64,000 bases of DNA, from assembly GCA_039105265.1 (NCBI GenBank), contig JAPFFF010000005.1, positions 1,841,001 to 1,905,000 on the forward strand, written 5' to 3'. Both the position numbers and the translations under genes were made by a program. Below, one piece after another: positions 42,249-53,800 of the stretch; position 1 is the first letter of the stretch; every line of letters begins with the position of its first letter. The notes beneath the pieces are model-generated. The model did no database searches, had not been told where the DNA came from, and saw nothing but the letters and a program-made list of their open reading frames with translations. The DNA is from Tritrichomonas musculus (Eukaryota; Parabasalia; Tritrichomonadida; Tritrichomonadidae).

Positions 42249-43721
42249 ATGAGTCTTACCAACAACTTTTTTGCTGTTGATTTAGGGGCCACCAGTGGAA
42301 GAACAATTCTTGGAACGCTTTCAAATGGGAAAGTTGATTTCAAAGAAATCACTCGTTTTTCGAATCCAATAGTTGAAGTATTTGGCCACTTCCATTGGGA
42401 TATCTTACATCTTTATAATGAAATTATAAACGGATTAAAATGCGTCAAATCATCAGGTGTTGAAATCAATTCAATTGGCATTGATACTTGGGGAGTTGAT
42501 TTTGCTTTATTTGGCAAAGATGGCCATTTATTAGGTGATCCATATTCATACCGTGATCCACATAAAGTTGGCTCACCTGATGAATATTTTAAAACCAAAG
42601 TACCAAAGAAAGATGTTTACAATTTAACAGGAACTCAAATAATAGATATCAACTCTTTATTCCAACTTTATACTTTAAGGAAAAATAATTACTCTGCACT
42701 TGAAAACGTTTCTAAAATTCTTTTCATGCCAGACGCAATTTCATATTTGTTGACTGGTGAAATGGTAACTGAATATACTATAGCATCAACAAGTCAACTA
42801 CTCAATCCACGAACCAAAAAACTCGATGATAGACTTTTAAAGTCAGTAGGATTGTCTCAATCGAATTTCGGCAGATACGTATTCCCAGGAGACAAAGTTG
42901 GAACTATAAATAAAACTGTACAAAAATTGACTGGACTTGGACCTATACCTGTTTTTGCAGTTGCTGGTCATGATACTGCTTCTGCAGTTGCAGCTACCCC
43001 TGCTAAAAATGAAAGATTTGCATATTTAAGCTCTGGGACATGGTCATTAATGGGAATTGAAGTTAAAAATGCAATCATTAATGAAGAAAGCTTCGATAAG
43101 AACTTTACAAATGAAGGGGGAGTAAATGGTACCACACGATTTTTGAAGAATATATGCGGCATGTGGCTGATTGAAGGCTGCCGTAAACTTTGGGGTGACA
43201 GTTGCGGCACATTTAAAGATATTGAAAGGGCTTCAGCAGCAGTTAAACCATTTAGAAGTTTAATTAACCCAGATTCACCCATATTTTCCAATCCACCAAA
43301 TATGTTAGAAGCCATTCAAAAGTATTGTACAGTTACCAATCAACCAAAACCATCAACTATAGGAGAGTTCTCAAGATGTATTTATGACAGCCTTTCATTG
43401 AGATACAGGCAAGTTTACAAAGATCTACAACACTTTGCTCTATTTAATATTGATGCACTCAATGTTATCGGAGGTGGCTCAGTCAATACTTTCATGAACC
43501 ATGAAACATGCAATGCTCTACAAATTCCTGTTCATGCTGGCCCAAGAGAAGCAACAGCACTCGGAAATATTTGTATACAAGCCAAAGCTATGGGAATGAT
43601 TGACAATGTTAGAGATACCGTCCGAAATTCTGTAACAATTGAAGAATTTATGCCCGAAGATGCTGATTTGTGGAATGAAGGATATGATAAATACTTGAAA
43701 ATATTCAGAGAAGATATTTAA
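42249..43721 (+). CDS. rhaB: Bacterial-type rhamnulokinase (FGGY family)
   Basis: Predicted 490 residues, the normal length of bacterial RhaB. Landmarks are the N-terminal phosphate-binding FFAVDLGATSGRTILG, WDILHLYNEI, the sugar-site IDTWGVDFAL, the FGGY C-domain signatures GHDTASAVAATPA and SSGTWSLMGIE, and NVIGGGSVNTFMN with AGPREATALGNI. The enzyme phosphorylates L-rhamnulose to the 1-phosphate, which an aldolase splits into dihydroxyacetone phosphate and lactaldehyde. The family is mainly bacterial, so lateral transfer from a gut bacterium is likely, but codon use now looks like the neighbours. It is convergent with glycogen phosphorylase. Related FGGY kinases (fuculokinase, xylulokinase) fit the motifs less well. 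Confidence 0.9.
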   Translation: MSLTNNFFAVDLGATSGRTILGTLSNGKVDFKEITRFSNPIVEVFGHFHWDILHLYNEIINGLKCVKSSGVEINSIGIDTWGVDFALFGKDGHLLGDPYSYRDPHKVGSPDEYFKTKVPKKDVYNLTGTQIIDINSLFQLYTLRKNNYSALENVSKILFMPDAISYLLTGEMVTEYTIASTSQLLNPRTKKLDDRLLKSVGLSQSNFGRYVFPGDKVGTINKTVQKLTGLGPIPVFAVAGHDTASAVAATPAKNERFAYLSSGTWSLMGIEVKNAIINEESFDKNFTNEGGVNGTTRFLKNICGMWLIEGCRKLWGDSCGTFKDIERASAAVKPFRSLINPDSPIFSNPPNMLEAIQKYCTVTNQPKPSTIGEFSRCIYDSLSLRYRQVYKDLQHFALFNIDALNVIGGGSVNTFMNHETCNALQIPVHAGPREATALGNICIQAKAMGMIDNVRDTVRNSVTIEEFMPEDADLWNEGYDKYLKIFREDI

Positions 43722-43905
43722 AAAAGATTTTTTTTAAATATAATATCTGAGAAACAATCCTATTTAAATAAATTAAGTTTTCTAGTTTAATTCAAATACA
43801 TTAGATACTTTTTTTTAAAAATTTAAAAAAACAGACAAATAAAAAAATACCAATATGATTTATATATTAATTTATTATTATGCATTTCTGAAAATATTTT
43901 CATAT

Positions 43906-46770
43906 TTATGGGTCTTCGATTTGGATTCCTTCGTCGTCATCTTCTTCATCGTTTTTAACTGGTTTAACAGGTTTAATAGGCTGAACAGGAATTGGATTAT
44001 TTCTCCTTGAAAGAGAACCGAATGATCCTTTAGTTGGACCAATTGGCTGGATTTTTTCTAATGAACCAAGTTGTTGTGCAGCTTGTTGATGTCTTCTGAG
44101 TGATCCAATTGAACCAGATCCGGCAGGTGATGGGGTGTTGGTTGGTGGAACATAAGTGCCTTCTGGAGATATAAGTGGAAGAGGATATTCTTTGATTCCC
44201 CAGATTTCACGAGCATATTCTGAAATGGTTCTGTCTGAGCTGAAGTTACCCATGTTAGCTGTACTTGTCATACACATCTTAACCCACCTGTTACGATCTT
44301 TGTAAGCTTCATCGACCTTTTTCTGTGCTTCAAGGTAGAGTGGGAAGTCGTAATTGACAAGATAGTTATCACCATTTTCGATTGGGTAGATGAGGCATTC
44401 ATATTCAGAAGGATCGCCGAATAATCCTGCTCTGATTGCTTGGAAAACACGTTTTAATTTTTGGTTGATTGCCCTCTTTTTCCATTTTGATTTTAATTCA
44501 TCAACTTGTTCAGCTTTAGCACCAAAGAAGAAAACGTTTTCATTTCCAATTGCATCACCAATTTCAATGTTAGCACCATCCCAAGTACCAACAATAAGAC
44601 TTGAATTGAAAGCAAATTTCATATTTGATGTTCCTGATGCTTCAGTACCAGCAGTTGAAATTTGTTCGTTGATATCTGCAGCAGGAATAATGATTTCTGC
44701 AAGTGAAACGTTATAGTTTGGAATAAAGACAACCTTGAGCAAATCACCAACAGTGCTATCATTATTAACAACTCTAGAAACATTGTTGACAAGTTTGATT
44801 AATTTCTTTGCTGCATAGTAACCAGGAGCAGCTTTTCCACCAAAGATGATTGCACGTGGTGTCATTTCTGCTTTTTCTTCATCCTTGGCCTCAAGAATTC
44901 TCAAATATCTATGAATTACAGAGAATATGTTGAGGGTTTGGCGTTTGTATTCATGAATACGCTTTACTTGGATATCAAAAAGCTGTAATTCAGGATTAAG
45001 TTTAACACCAAGTTGATCGTAGATATATGAAGCAAGAACATTTTTGTTACTTTGTTTAACAGAAGCCCATCTTAAGAAGAAGTTAGAATCGTTTATCTTG
45101 TTCATAACAGCAGTTAATTTTTCAGCATGAAGAGCCCAATCTTCGCTTCCGACTGCTTCAGTAATGAGCTTTGATAATCCTGGATTACAGTGATGGAGCC
45201 ATCTACGAACAGTAACACCATTTGTTTTGTTGCAGAATTTGTCGGGCCAAATTGCTGCAAATTCTTTAAATACATACTTCTTCATAAGTTCTGAGTGAAT
45301 TGCTGCAACTCCATTTACTTTATGTGAACCGACAACAGCAAGATTTGCCATACGGATTTGCTTTGGATCGCACTCTTCAATAATAGAAAGTTGAGACATT
45401 GCTTCACCTGAAGTTCCGAAATTGAACTTGACTGTATCAAGGAATACTTGGTTAATTTGATAAATGATTTGAAGATGACGTGGAAGAAGTTTTTCGAAAA
45501 GTGGAACGGACCATTTTTCTAAAGCTTCTGGCATAAGTGTATGGCATGTGTAACTGAAAACTCTGGTAGTAATAGAGAAAGCTTCTTCAAATGAAAGACG
45601 CTCTTCATCAACAAGGATCCTCATTAATTCAGCAACCATAATTGCTGGATGTGTATCATTTAATTGTATTGCTGCAACAGTTGGTAAGTCGTTGATACTC
45701 AATTTTTGTTGGGTCTTCAAACGGTGAATAATATCTTGAAGGGATGCACAAGACATGAAGTATTCTTGCATTAAACGCATTTCTTTTCCTTCTTCATTAT
45801 TATCGTTTGGATAGAGAACTGATGTAAGGTTTTCGCATCTTTGCTTGAATGATATAGCATCATAATAATCACCTCCTCTGAACTTTTCTTCATCAAGCTC
45901 TGATGTAGGCTTCGAGGACCATAAACGTAAAGCAAGTGTATTATCAGTTGCAAATCCTGGAATCAAAAAGTCATTTGCAACAGCTTTGATGTATAATGAT
46001 GGTTTCCATACACCATGATCTACTTTACCATAGTAGCCAACGTTGTAGAAGATTGTATCTTTCTTGACTCTCCAAGGGTCACCATAGTTGAGCCAATAAT
46101 CAGGTATTTCAATTTGACTTCCGTCTTCGCCGATAGTTTGTTTAAACATTCCGTAATTATACATTAATCCATATCCCCAAGCTGGAAGGTTAAGTGTAGC
46201 CAATGAATCCATGAAACACGCTGCAAGACGACCAAGACCACCATTTCCAAGGCCAGGATCATATTCTTCTTCAAAGAGACGGTCAATCTCAATGTCAAGG
46301 TCATGGAGCGAATCACGATAAAGGTCTTCAAGTTCAAGATTCATAAGTGCATTTCTAAGGAATCTTCCCATTAAAAATTCAATTGACATATAGTATACTT
46401 GTTTTGCTTTTGATGAAATGTAGTAATCCATAGTATCATTGAACAACTCGATCAAACGATCTCTGACAGAATATGAACAAGAAAGATATGCAGAAAAATC
46501 GTCAAAGTTGAAACGACTACGGGCAATTGTGTATTCAATGTGATTAACGAATGAAGTTTGGACTGATGGCTTATCAGCTGGAATATAGTCAGCCATTAAT
46601 TTCCAAAGAAAGGCATGGCGAGCTGTTTCATGTTCAGCTCCATCAGTTTGATGAACATTTCTGGCTAAAGAACCTATTGATTTATCCTTAAGAACTTGCG
46701 ATTGTTCTGATGTTTCGCCTCCCAAAAAAGGACGCTGTACATTTCGCTTAGCTAATGGTGCATGCGACAT
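43906..46770 (-). CDS. Glycogen phosphorylase
   Basis: Predicted 954 residues. Landmarks are YYMSIEFLMGR, the GNGGLGRLAACFMDS block, the KRIHEYKRQ segment, GGKAAPGYYAAKK and the pyridoxal-phosphate lysine in EASGTSNMKFAF, the same form as in yeast phosphorylase. It releases glucose 1-phosphate from glycogen in the cytosol; trichomonads store large glycogen reserves. A ~95-residue Ser/Gly/Pro-rich tail ending in an acidic patch extends beyond the normal core (about 850). I chose the ATG at 46770 over one 22 codons upstream because a TCAGAA initiator (minus strand, 46,779-46,784) lies between them, and the protein then starts MSHAPLAKRNVQRP. No N-terminal AMP-site signature was assessed. Confidence 0.95.
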   Translation of the reverse strand: MSHAPLAKRNVQRPFLGGETSEQSQVLKDKSIGSLARNVHQTDGAEHETARHAFLWKLMADYIPADKPSVQTSFVNHIEYTIARSRFNFDDFSAYLSCSYSVRDRLIELFNDTMDYYISSKAKQVYYMSIEFLMGRFLRNALMNLELEDLYRDSLHDLDIEIDRLFEEEYDPGLGNGGLGRLAACFMDSLATLNLPAWGYGLMYNYGMFKQTIGEDGSQIEIPDYWLNYGDPWRVKKDTIFYNVGYYGKVDHGVWKPSLYIKAVANDFLIPGFATDNTLALRLWSSKPTSELDEEKFRGGDYYDAISFKQRCENLTSVLYPNDNNEEGKEMRLMQEYFMSCASLQDIIHRLKTQQKLSINDLPTVAAIQLNDTHPAIMVAELMRILVDEERLSFEEAFSITTRVFSYTCHTLMPEALEKWSVPLFEKLLPRHLQIIYQINQVFLDTVKFNFGTSGEAMSQLSIIEECDPKQIRMANLAVVGSHKVNGVAAIHSELMKKYVFKEFAAIWPDKFCNKTNGVTVRRWLHHCNPGLSKLITEAVGSEDWALHAEKLTAVMNKINDSNFFLRWASVKQSNKNVLASYIYDQLGVKLNPELQLFDIQVKRIHEYKRQTLNIFSVIHRYLRILEAKDEEKAEMTPRAIIFGGKAAPGYYAAKKLIKLVNNVSRVVNNDSTVGDLLKVVFIPNYNVSLAEIIIPAADINEQISTAGTEASGTSNMKFAFNSSLIVGTWDGANIEIGDAIGNENVFFFGAKAEQVDELKSKWKKRAINQKLKRVFQAIRAGLFGDPSEYECLIYPIENGDNYLVNYDFPLYLEAQKKVDEAYKDRNRWVKMCMTSTANMGNFSSDRTISEYAREIWGIKEYPLPLISPEGTYVPPTNTPSPAGSGSIGSLRRHQQAAQQLGSLEKIQPIGPTKGSFGSLSRRNNPIPVQPIKPVKPVKNDEEDDDEGIQIEDP

Positions 46771-46778
46771 TTGAAAAT

Positions 46779-46784
46779 TCTGAA
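46779..46784 (-). promoter_or_regulatory. TCAGAA initiator of glycogen phosphorylase
   Basis: TCAGAA on the minus strand, 8 bases before the ATG at 46770, decides the start codon. The rest of the spacer up to 47,216 is A/T-rich with nothing recognised. Confidence 0.45.
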
Positions 46785-47216
46785 ATATTCGAACATTCGA
46801 CGATAATATAATTAACAAAAAGTGAATAGTAGTCATATTTTGAATTAATTATATTAATTTTTCAAATGAGCTCAGAATTTTATTAATTTTATTTTTATTT
46901 TTAGATTATAAATTGGTCTAATAAATTCATTTATAAATATATCATTCAATTACATAAAAATGCATAATTTAAAATTATATTAAATAAAAAATATAATTAT
47001 TATACTTATATATCTTATAATATATTCATTATTTGTTTTATATAGTAAGATATATCTAAAATAATTATCAAATATGTCTTTTGATCTTTGTAGAGTTCAT
47101 CAAAAGAGAATTTGCATATTAATTATAACATATAAATATCATGGAGTGATTATATTTAAATCAAATAACCTAATTAAATATAAAAATATATAAACACTAA
47201 AGAGATATAAATGATA

Positions 47217-47464
47217 TTAAGGTACAAATCCAGTACGTTATTTTTTGTAAGAGAGAACGTTTATTATTTGAATAGATGGGGGTCTTTGAAAAAGTTTAAA
47301 TTGACAAGGCGTGTTTTTGACATTTATTTTACATTTTTTTTAATTCAATGACATGTTATGTAAAAAATAGTCAGATATTCAATTTTTTATGTAACATGTC
47401 AAATTTTTCTAATAAAGTGTCAAAAAAAATGGCGGTTACGTAACGTACTGGATTTGTACCTTAA
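47217..47464. mobile_element. 240-bp inverted-repeat element with TTAA target duplication
   Basis: GGTACAAATCCAGTACGTTA (47221-47240) is matched perfectly in reverse at 47441-47460, and TTAA stands on both sides. A TTAA duplication is the mark of piggyBac-like transposition, though a TA duplication would also fit. The interior has a second, imperfect inverted pair around TGACATGTTA. Non-coding. Confidence 0.8.
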
Positions 47465-47576
47465 AAAAATAAATGTTAAGATTAATAGTCGTGTTTTTTT
47501 AAACCGCCATATATTCAGAAATTGTATTTTTTTACATTAGCACTCAATTTTTTGAGGGGAAAAATAAAAGTTTAAT

Positions 47577-47862
47577 TTTTCTGATGAAACTTCGAAAAAT
47601 TGAATGAAATTTCCTCATTTCCTCATTTCCTCATTTTATTTATCATTTCCTCATTTTATTTATCCAAATTATTTTAAAATTGATAGCAAATATTAAATTA
47701 ATTTGATTATTTTTTTGTTATGCATATCCACTCTCGACGCCCGCTAGGTGGTATGTAGTCTCGGTAAAAATTATGTAAAAATATAAAAAGATTTGTTTTT
47801 TCAATTAGTTTATTTAGATTATTTTTTCTGAATGATTTCCACTTTTTGAAGGTTCTTCAGAA
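47577..47862. repeat. Small element with the shared G+C-rich core, copy C
   Basis: Read on the minus strand, the core at about 47,725-47,795 has the lead-in TATTTTTACATAATTTTTAC followed by CGAGACTACATACCACCTAG, closely matching 58,130-58,190 and, less well, the core of the element at 39,061. Imperfect inverted ends (TTTTTCTGATGAAACTTC and its partner near 47,855) suggest a ~285-bp element. A TTTCCTCA microrepeat lies at 47,610-47,660. Confidence 0.5.
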
Positions 47863-47869
47863 AAGACTA

Positions 47870-49465
47870 ACTATACTTTAGTTGATCCGAAACAATTAAA
47901 AGGATTTTTATCAATAAATGATTCATTAAATTCAATAGGAATATCATCAAATTATATTTTAATTGAATCATTATTTGCTAAGGCAATCTTTGCAATTTGA
48001 TGTGTATTGAATGAAATTTGAATAGCAACTTGAATACATATATATCAAATGACACTTTTGAAGCATTTTTTTGATAAATATCATCAAATGATTTGAACTG
48101 TAATCAAAACCAGTCATATTAATAATAATTCATTTCCAAATCAAAAATAGACAAATTTCTTTCAATTAATTTTGAATAAATCATATTTCAAAATTTATGA
48201 TTTTCAAGTGTCACTTTTGTGGAATTGAATAAAGGGCCTTGTGATTGATAAATTGGATCATAAAGTATTGCAATTATATCATTAATATCAAATTTTGGAG
48301 TATTAATAACAAAATTTTCCATATTAATTTCATAATAACGTTAACTGGTAAATTCAATAATCCCGCATAACTAAATGTAAACAATGTATATGAAAAAACT
48401 TTTTTATAAATTAAAAAGAGCATATCTATACAAATTTGTATATAAGCAATATGTATGATTATAACCGTTATTTAAACAGAAAAATAGAATTGAAACCGTT
48501 TTTTTTTTACTAAATTGATGATAATTTTTCTTTTTGTATATTTGATGTAATTAAATTACAATATAAGATTTATTTTATATTATTATAGTTCTTTTAAATA
48601 ACATGCTAAATTTAAATAAAATGCTGACTTATTTTTGAGAATCATAATATCTACAATTACAAAATCAAGACTTAACAGAAAAGAAGTCCTTTTATATTAT
48701 AAATGACTCTATTAATTATTTATTTTTTTAAAGTTATAGCAGTATTCATAATTATGGCCAAACCTGTTATTTTTCTGAATTAACAAAATTTCATTATTTC
48801 TTAATTTTTTTTATCCATACTAGTAATCTTAATTTTATTTTGATCTAATATGAAATGACTGAATTATATCATTAAATATGTTATAAAATGATTCCAATAT
48901 CATTTTGTTCTTACTTGAATATTTTTAATTTTTATTATATTTTTTTAATTAAAAAAGTGATTCAGAATTTTATATAAATTTAGCATGTTATTTAAAAGAA
49001 CTATAATAATATAAAATAAATCTTATATTGTAATTTAATTACATCAAATATACAAAAAGAAAAATTATCATCAATTTAGTAAAAAAAAAACGGTTTCAAT
49101 TCTATTTTTCTGTTTAAATAACGGTTATAATCATACATATTGCTTATATACAAATTTGTATAGATATGCTCTTTTTAATTTATAAAAAAGTTTTTTCATA
49201 TACATTGTTTACATTTAGTTATGCGGGATTATTGAATTTACCAGTTTTTGACAAAATTATTGAATTTACCAGTTAACGTTAATGAGCAAGATCAACAAAT
49301 ACTTGATTAAATTCAGATGAACGGTTATTATTTTCATCCAAAAAGTTTCAAACAGCTTCTCTTGACAAAATTTAAACTTATTATTATTATCATTATTTTT
49401 ACCAGATCCAATTATAAACAAATCATAAAGAAGATTTACTTTAAATTTTGTATTTCTCAAGCTCT
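47870..49465 (-). pseudogene. Decayed gene split by an inserted element
   Basis: Protein-like text on the minus strand lies on both sides of the element at 48,338-49,279. Before it are RNTKFKVNLLYDLFIIGSG and, in another frame, FLDENNNRSSEFNQVFVDLA. After it are ENFVINTPKFDINDIIAIL, then LQFKSFDDIYQKNASKV and DDIPIEFNESFIDKNPFN. Several stops and at least two frame changes separate them. I do not recognise the family. The insertion falls inside the reading frame, so it may have come before or after the gene died. Confidence 0.45.
48336..49281. mobile_element. 942-bp element with ~275-bp terminal inverted repeats
   Basis: The left arm (48,338-48,616) and right arm (48,976-49,279) are near-perfect reverse complements, starting ACGTTAACTGG on both strands and flanked by TA. 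The right arm carries an extra 28-bp tandem copy of its outer end (the TTATTGAATTTACCAG part). The central ~360 bp is unique A/T-rich sequence with no gene. Near identity of the arms points to a recent insertion or ongoing homogenisation. A mariner-like TA duplication is an inference. Confidence 0.85.
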
Positions 49466-49477
49466 CTAAGGATACAA

Positions 49478-50530
49478 AAGTTAAAATTCTAAAAGATTTC
49501 TCAATATAGAAAGATATGAAAATATGCGTTTAGTGCATCAATTATTGAAAGTATTTCAATTCCGTCACATGTCACAAAAACATCGGACTATGCTTTCTAT
49601 AATAATTCAAACATTAGGCTTGTTGAAATTCCAAATGATTCTGGATTAAGAAAAATTAGTAAAGTTGCTTTTTATCTTTCTTTCGTGATTGACACCATCA
49701 ACATCCCTTCGAGTGTTGAATTAGAAGTATGTTGGAGTGAAGAAAAAAGATATTTAAGAAATATATTAAAGCAGCTGATTTATTTATCAAATCATGCCAG
49801 AATGGTAGTTCTAGGCAAGACGCATTGCATATGACACTAATGGCGAATCAAATGAGTTGGTAAGTAACACAGTTACAAAGGGTGGTCTATTCACTTCCTT
49901 TGATTATGAAGGGAGACAATGACGCATTTTATTTGCAAAAGGCAAATACAAACTCAAAGTTTGCGGTGCTTAGAGATGTGGCTCAACAAGAAGCAGAGTT
50001 GTGGTTATTCTATAGGAATTGTTCAAATGGACAAAGAAGACAGAATTTGCTTATTCATTGGAGATTCTGATATGCCTAAAAAAATGTGAATATTTCGAAA
50101 TATAACACTGAAATTATCGATCAGTTCCAGAAACTGGCCGAAGTTCAGCATTGATTCGAATTTCAAGCGATTCATTTTTTATCCACGAATCAAAGTTAGG
50201 GTTTGTCCAAGTGGTTGACAACATCATACTGAAAATGACAACTTTGGCAGCTGCTGCCAACATTACAAATTGGCAAGCAATGGAGATGGAACCTAGACAG
50301 GCAGTGCTTGTTGTCTTGTAAAAAGTTCAAATATGAATCCTCGTGAAAATGGAAAAGTAGCCCTTGAAGTGGCTGTGGTGCCAGTTATGGAGGAAGAAGA
50401 GGCGAATATGGTAGTAATGCACGTTGTTCTAGTTATGTTGGATGTTCAGCCTGGGATTTCGCTGAGACGAGTTACAATTTGTGGCGATTGCATGATCCAA
50501 CAAATGCTCAACAAGATTCCAGCTTAGTAG
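49478..50530 (+). pseudogene. Remnant of a BspA-like plus glycine-rich surface protein
   Basis: From about 49,540 one frame reads as BspA-type leucine-rich repeats: IESISIPSHVTKTSDYAFY, then VIDTINIPSSVELEVC. From about 49,885 another region resembles the trichomonad glycine-rich ectodomain (LFTSFDYEGRQ, then KGKYKLKVCG), and further decayed Gly/Ser-type text follows to about 50,530. Frames change several times with internal stops. The first 130 bases match 62,545-62,680 closely, so both loci descend from one family. Host surface-protein relic. Confidence 0.55.
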
Positions 50531-50844
50531 TTCTTACTAACTAACAAAAGCATCGATACTTGAAGGTAATTCCCTATTTCTAAGACATGGCAAAAGCAAA
50601 ATTGAAGCAAGCCACAACAACAATGGTTATATTAAAAATAACTCCAGAATCAAAATCCATTTTATATAATTTTAAACTTAATATTTATATAAAATTAAAA
50701 CTCATTACTTATTTAATGTGCAAATAAAATGAATACAAATATATTATAAAAATTTTAACTGAGAATTTTTCTGCTCTCAGAAAAAGTTTCTATCGTCCCC
50801 TGACAAAATCGTTTTGTATTATATTTGTATGAACTCATAGAATT

Positions 50845-53800
50845 ATGAAGGCTATTTTGCAAAGCCATAAAAACATGTCTCAGATAAGCAATGGTGCTGA
50901 AAAGAAATTCGAACTTTCGATTCCTGTTCATGTGAGTGAATCTAAATTTTTTAAATTCAACGATAAGGAATATCCATTTGATTTTGATTTACTCACAAAA
51001 AATTCAAGTTTTTTCTCCAAAAACCGACATTCTTTTGAGAAGGTTGAATTTATTGAGTTACTTAATGAAGAAGAAGCTAGATTATATTGTGATATTTCAG
51101 AATCAGCAATTTTAGATTTCATTTCTTTATCTCAAAATCAAACCTGCCAAATTCGTAATTCTGATATATTTTATATTCGATATCTAGCAGAAAAATACGA
51201 AGTTTCGTACTTAACAAAAGTTTTATCCAATATCATATCAAATAATCAAAAAGAACTTTTCCTAGATTCATTTTTATTTAATATCCGCCAACAAAATGAA
51301 AATAAAGATAATTTATTAATATTATCAGAAGATATTAAAATAATTGCCAAAAATTTAAATAATTATATTACGCAAGATAAGCTACTCAATATTCCAATAT
51401 CTTATTTGTATCAAATATTTAATGAATATTTTGCCATTCATGATGATAATACCCTTGATTCAGAAAAAGAACTTGAAATCATCAATTTTTTCTTTAAATG
51501 TCTAGATAAAAATGGTTCTGATGCATCAGTGCTGTTTTCATTGCACGATTTCACAAAACAAAGAACTTTTATTATGACAAAATTAACAAAAAAATACCAA
51601 AATGTATTTGATTTTCGTTTTCTTTCAAACGATTTTCTGAAATCTTCACTTATTATGGCACAGGACGATCGGCAATCAATGAAATCAGATGATTCTAATC
51701 CAGATAACAAAAAAGAAGAAGATGAAGGCAACTTTGATATAAATGATTATGATATTAATGATTATGATATTGATGATTATGATACTGATGATTACGACGA
51801 CTATGATGAATTAAATATCTATAGAAGAAATCGATATAATAGAAATCAAAATAATAGAAATCGAAATAAAAGAAATCGAAGCAATAGTCATCGATTTGAA
51901 AGAATTGTTTATTCTATTCCATGGTCTATTAAAGAAATACCCGATTCTTTTTCCCGAACCAATCATTCGATCACACATGTTGTTATCCCAGTTACAGTTA
52001 AAAGTATTAGTAATAATGCATTTTATGGATGCCCATTACTAACAACAATAGAATTCGATCCAAATACAATAAGTTTAGGTGGCCAATATTTTGATCACTG
52101 CCGAAATCTACAGCATTTAATATTCTTACCAACCGTTTCCACAATTACAAATTTTAGTTTCCAATATAAAAATCGTATTAGGAGAGTAACACTTACTAAC
52201 TCAGTTGAAATCATTGGAGACAGAGCATTTGAAGGATTTAATAGATTAAAAAATATTACAATTCCTTCTTCAGTGAGGAAAATAGGTTCAAAGGCATTTG
52301 CTGATTGTTCATCATTAACTAAAATAGTTATCCCTCCATCAGTGAAAGTCATTGCATATGACGCATTTTCAGGATGTTTTTCACTGAAGCAAGTAGGTTT
52401 GTTGCCATTCATACAATTTATCAATGATAATAATTCCAACATAAAGTCAGATGAAGTTGATTCAGTAAAATTTGTTGGTGGTATTAATTTCAATAATTGT
52501 GCCGGCCTTTCTCATATAATATTTAATTCTCCAAATATATCATTTAATACTGCTGCCTTTTCTGGTTGTTCTTCACTTAGAGAGATCGTAATTCCTTCAT
52601 CCATGAGCAGTATTAGTGATCATTGTTTTTCTGGATGTAAATTATTAAAGGAAATTCTAATTCCAGATTCTATTACTAGTATTGGCAAATATGCTTTTTC
52701 TGGATGTATAGGACTGACAAAAATTGACATTCCATCATCAGTGAGAAATATTGCTGATTATGCTTTCTACGGTTGCTCAAACCTCAATGAAGTAAATTTC
52801 CCTAAATCAAAAATACAATTAGGTAATTATTTGTTTGAAAATTGTTCCTCAATCATAAAAATTACAGTTGATTTTAACTTCATTGAACTCAATTCTAGTA
52901 CATTTAATAATTGTAATTTGCAATTAGATATTCCAACTCTTGATTTATTGAATAAAGCAAAATTTAATTATAAATATATCAAAGATATAGCTCTTCCTTC
53001 CACATTAACAGTTATTAATGAAAAAATGTTTCAAGGTTGTTATTTGACAAAAATGATACTTCCTCAATCTCTTGCAGTTATTAAAGATTATGCTTTTTCA
53101 AATTGCTACTATTTAGTGAAAATCGATATTCCTCCATCTGTTGTTCATATAGGTAAATATGCATTTCAGAACTGCAAATCATTAGAGCAAATCACAATTC
53201 CACCTTTGATAAATGTTATATGTGAATCTTGCTTTAGTGGTTGTGAATCGCTAAGAAAAGTTGATTTTCCAAAGAACTTAATTTTAATTGAAAATGGCGC
53301 ATTTAGCGGATGTTCTTTACTTAGCCCAATATCAATTGATATAAGTAAAACTATGATTTCCAGTAGTTCATTTAGTTATCCTATTGTTACAGTAATATCG
53401 TCATCAAATGAAAAGATGAAACAAATGAATTTCCAAAGTTTCAATTATATAAAAACTATTGTTTTGCCATCATCAGTGAAAACCATCGAAACAAACATGT
53501 TTTATTATTGCCAAAATTTAGAAGAAGTAACAATTCCATCATCTGTAAGTATCATCAGAGAAAACGCATTTAATTACTGCCAAAAAATGGTAAAAATACA
53601 TATTCCGTCATCAGTTACAACTATTGGACAAAGTGCCTTCAGTGGTTGTTCCAAGTTAGAGCAAGTCGACATTTCATCAGTTCAAAACATTTCAAATTCA
53701 TGCTTTTATAATTGCATTTCACTGAAGAAAATTAAATTTCACCCTTCATTACGAACTATTGGTGAGAATTCATTTTCAGGCTGTTCTTTACTTGAAGAAA

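Noticed and set aside
46771-46836. Upstream ATG for glycogen phosphorylase giving a hydrophobic 22-residue extension
   Set aside because: It could mimic a signal peptide, but a TCAGAA initiator lies inside it and the enzyme is cytosolic; the ATG at 46770 fits better.
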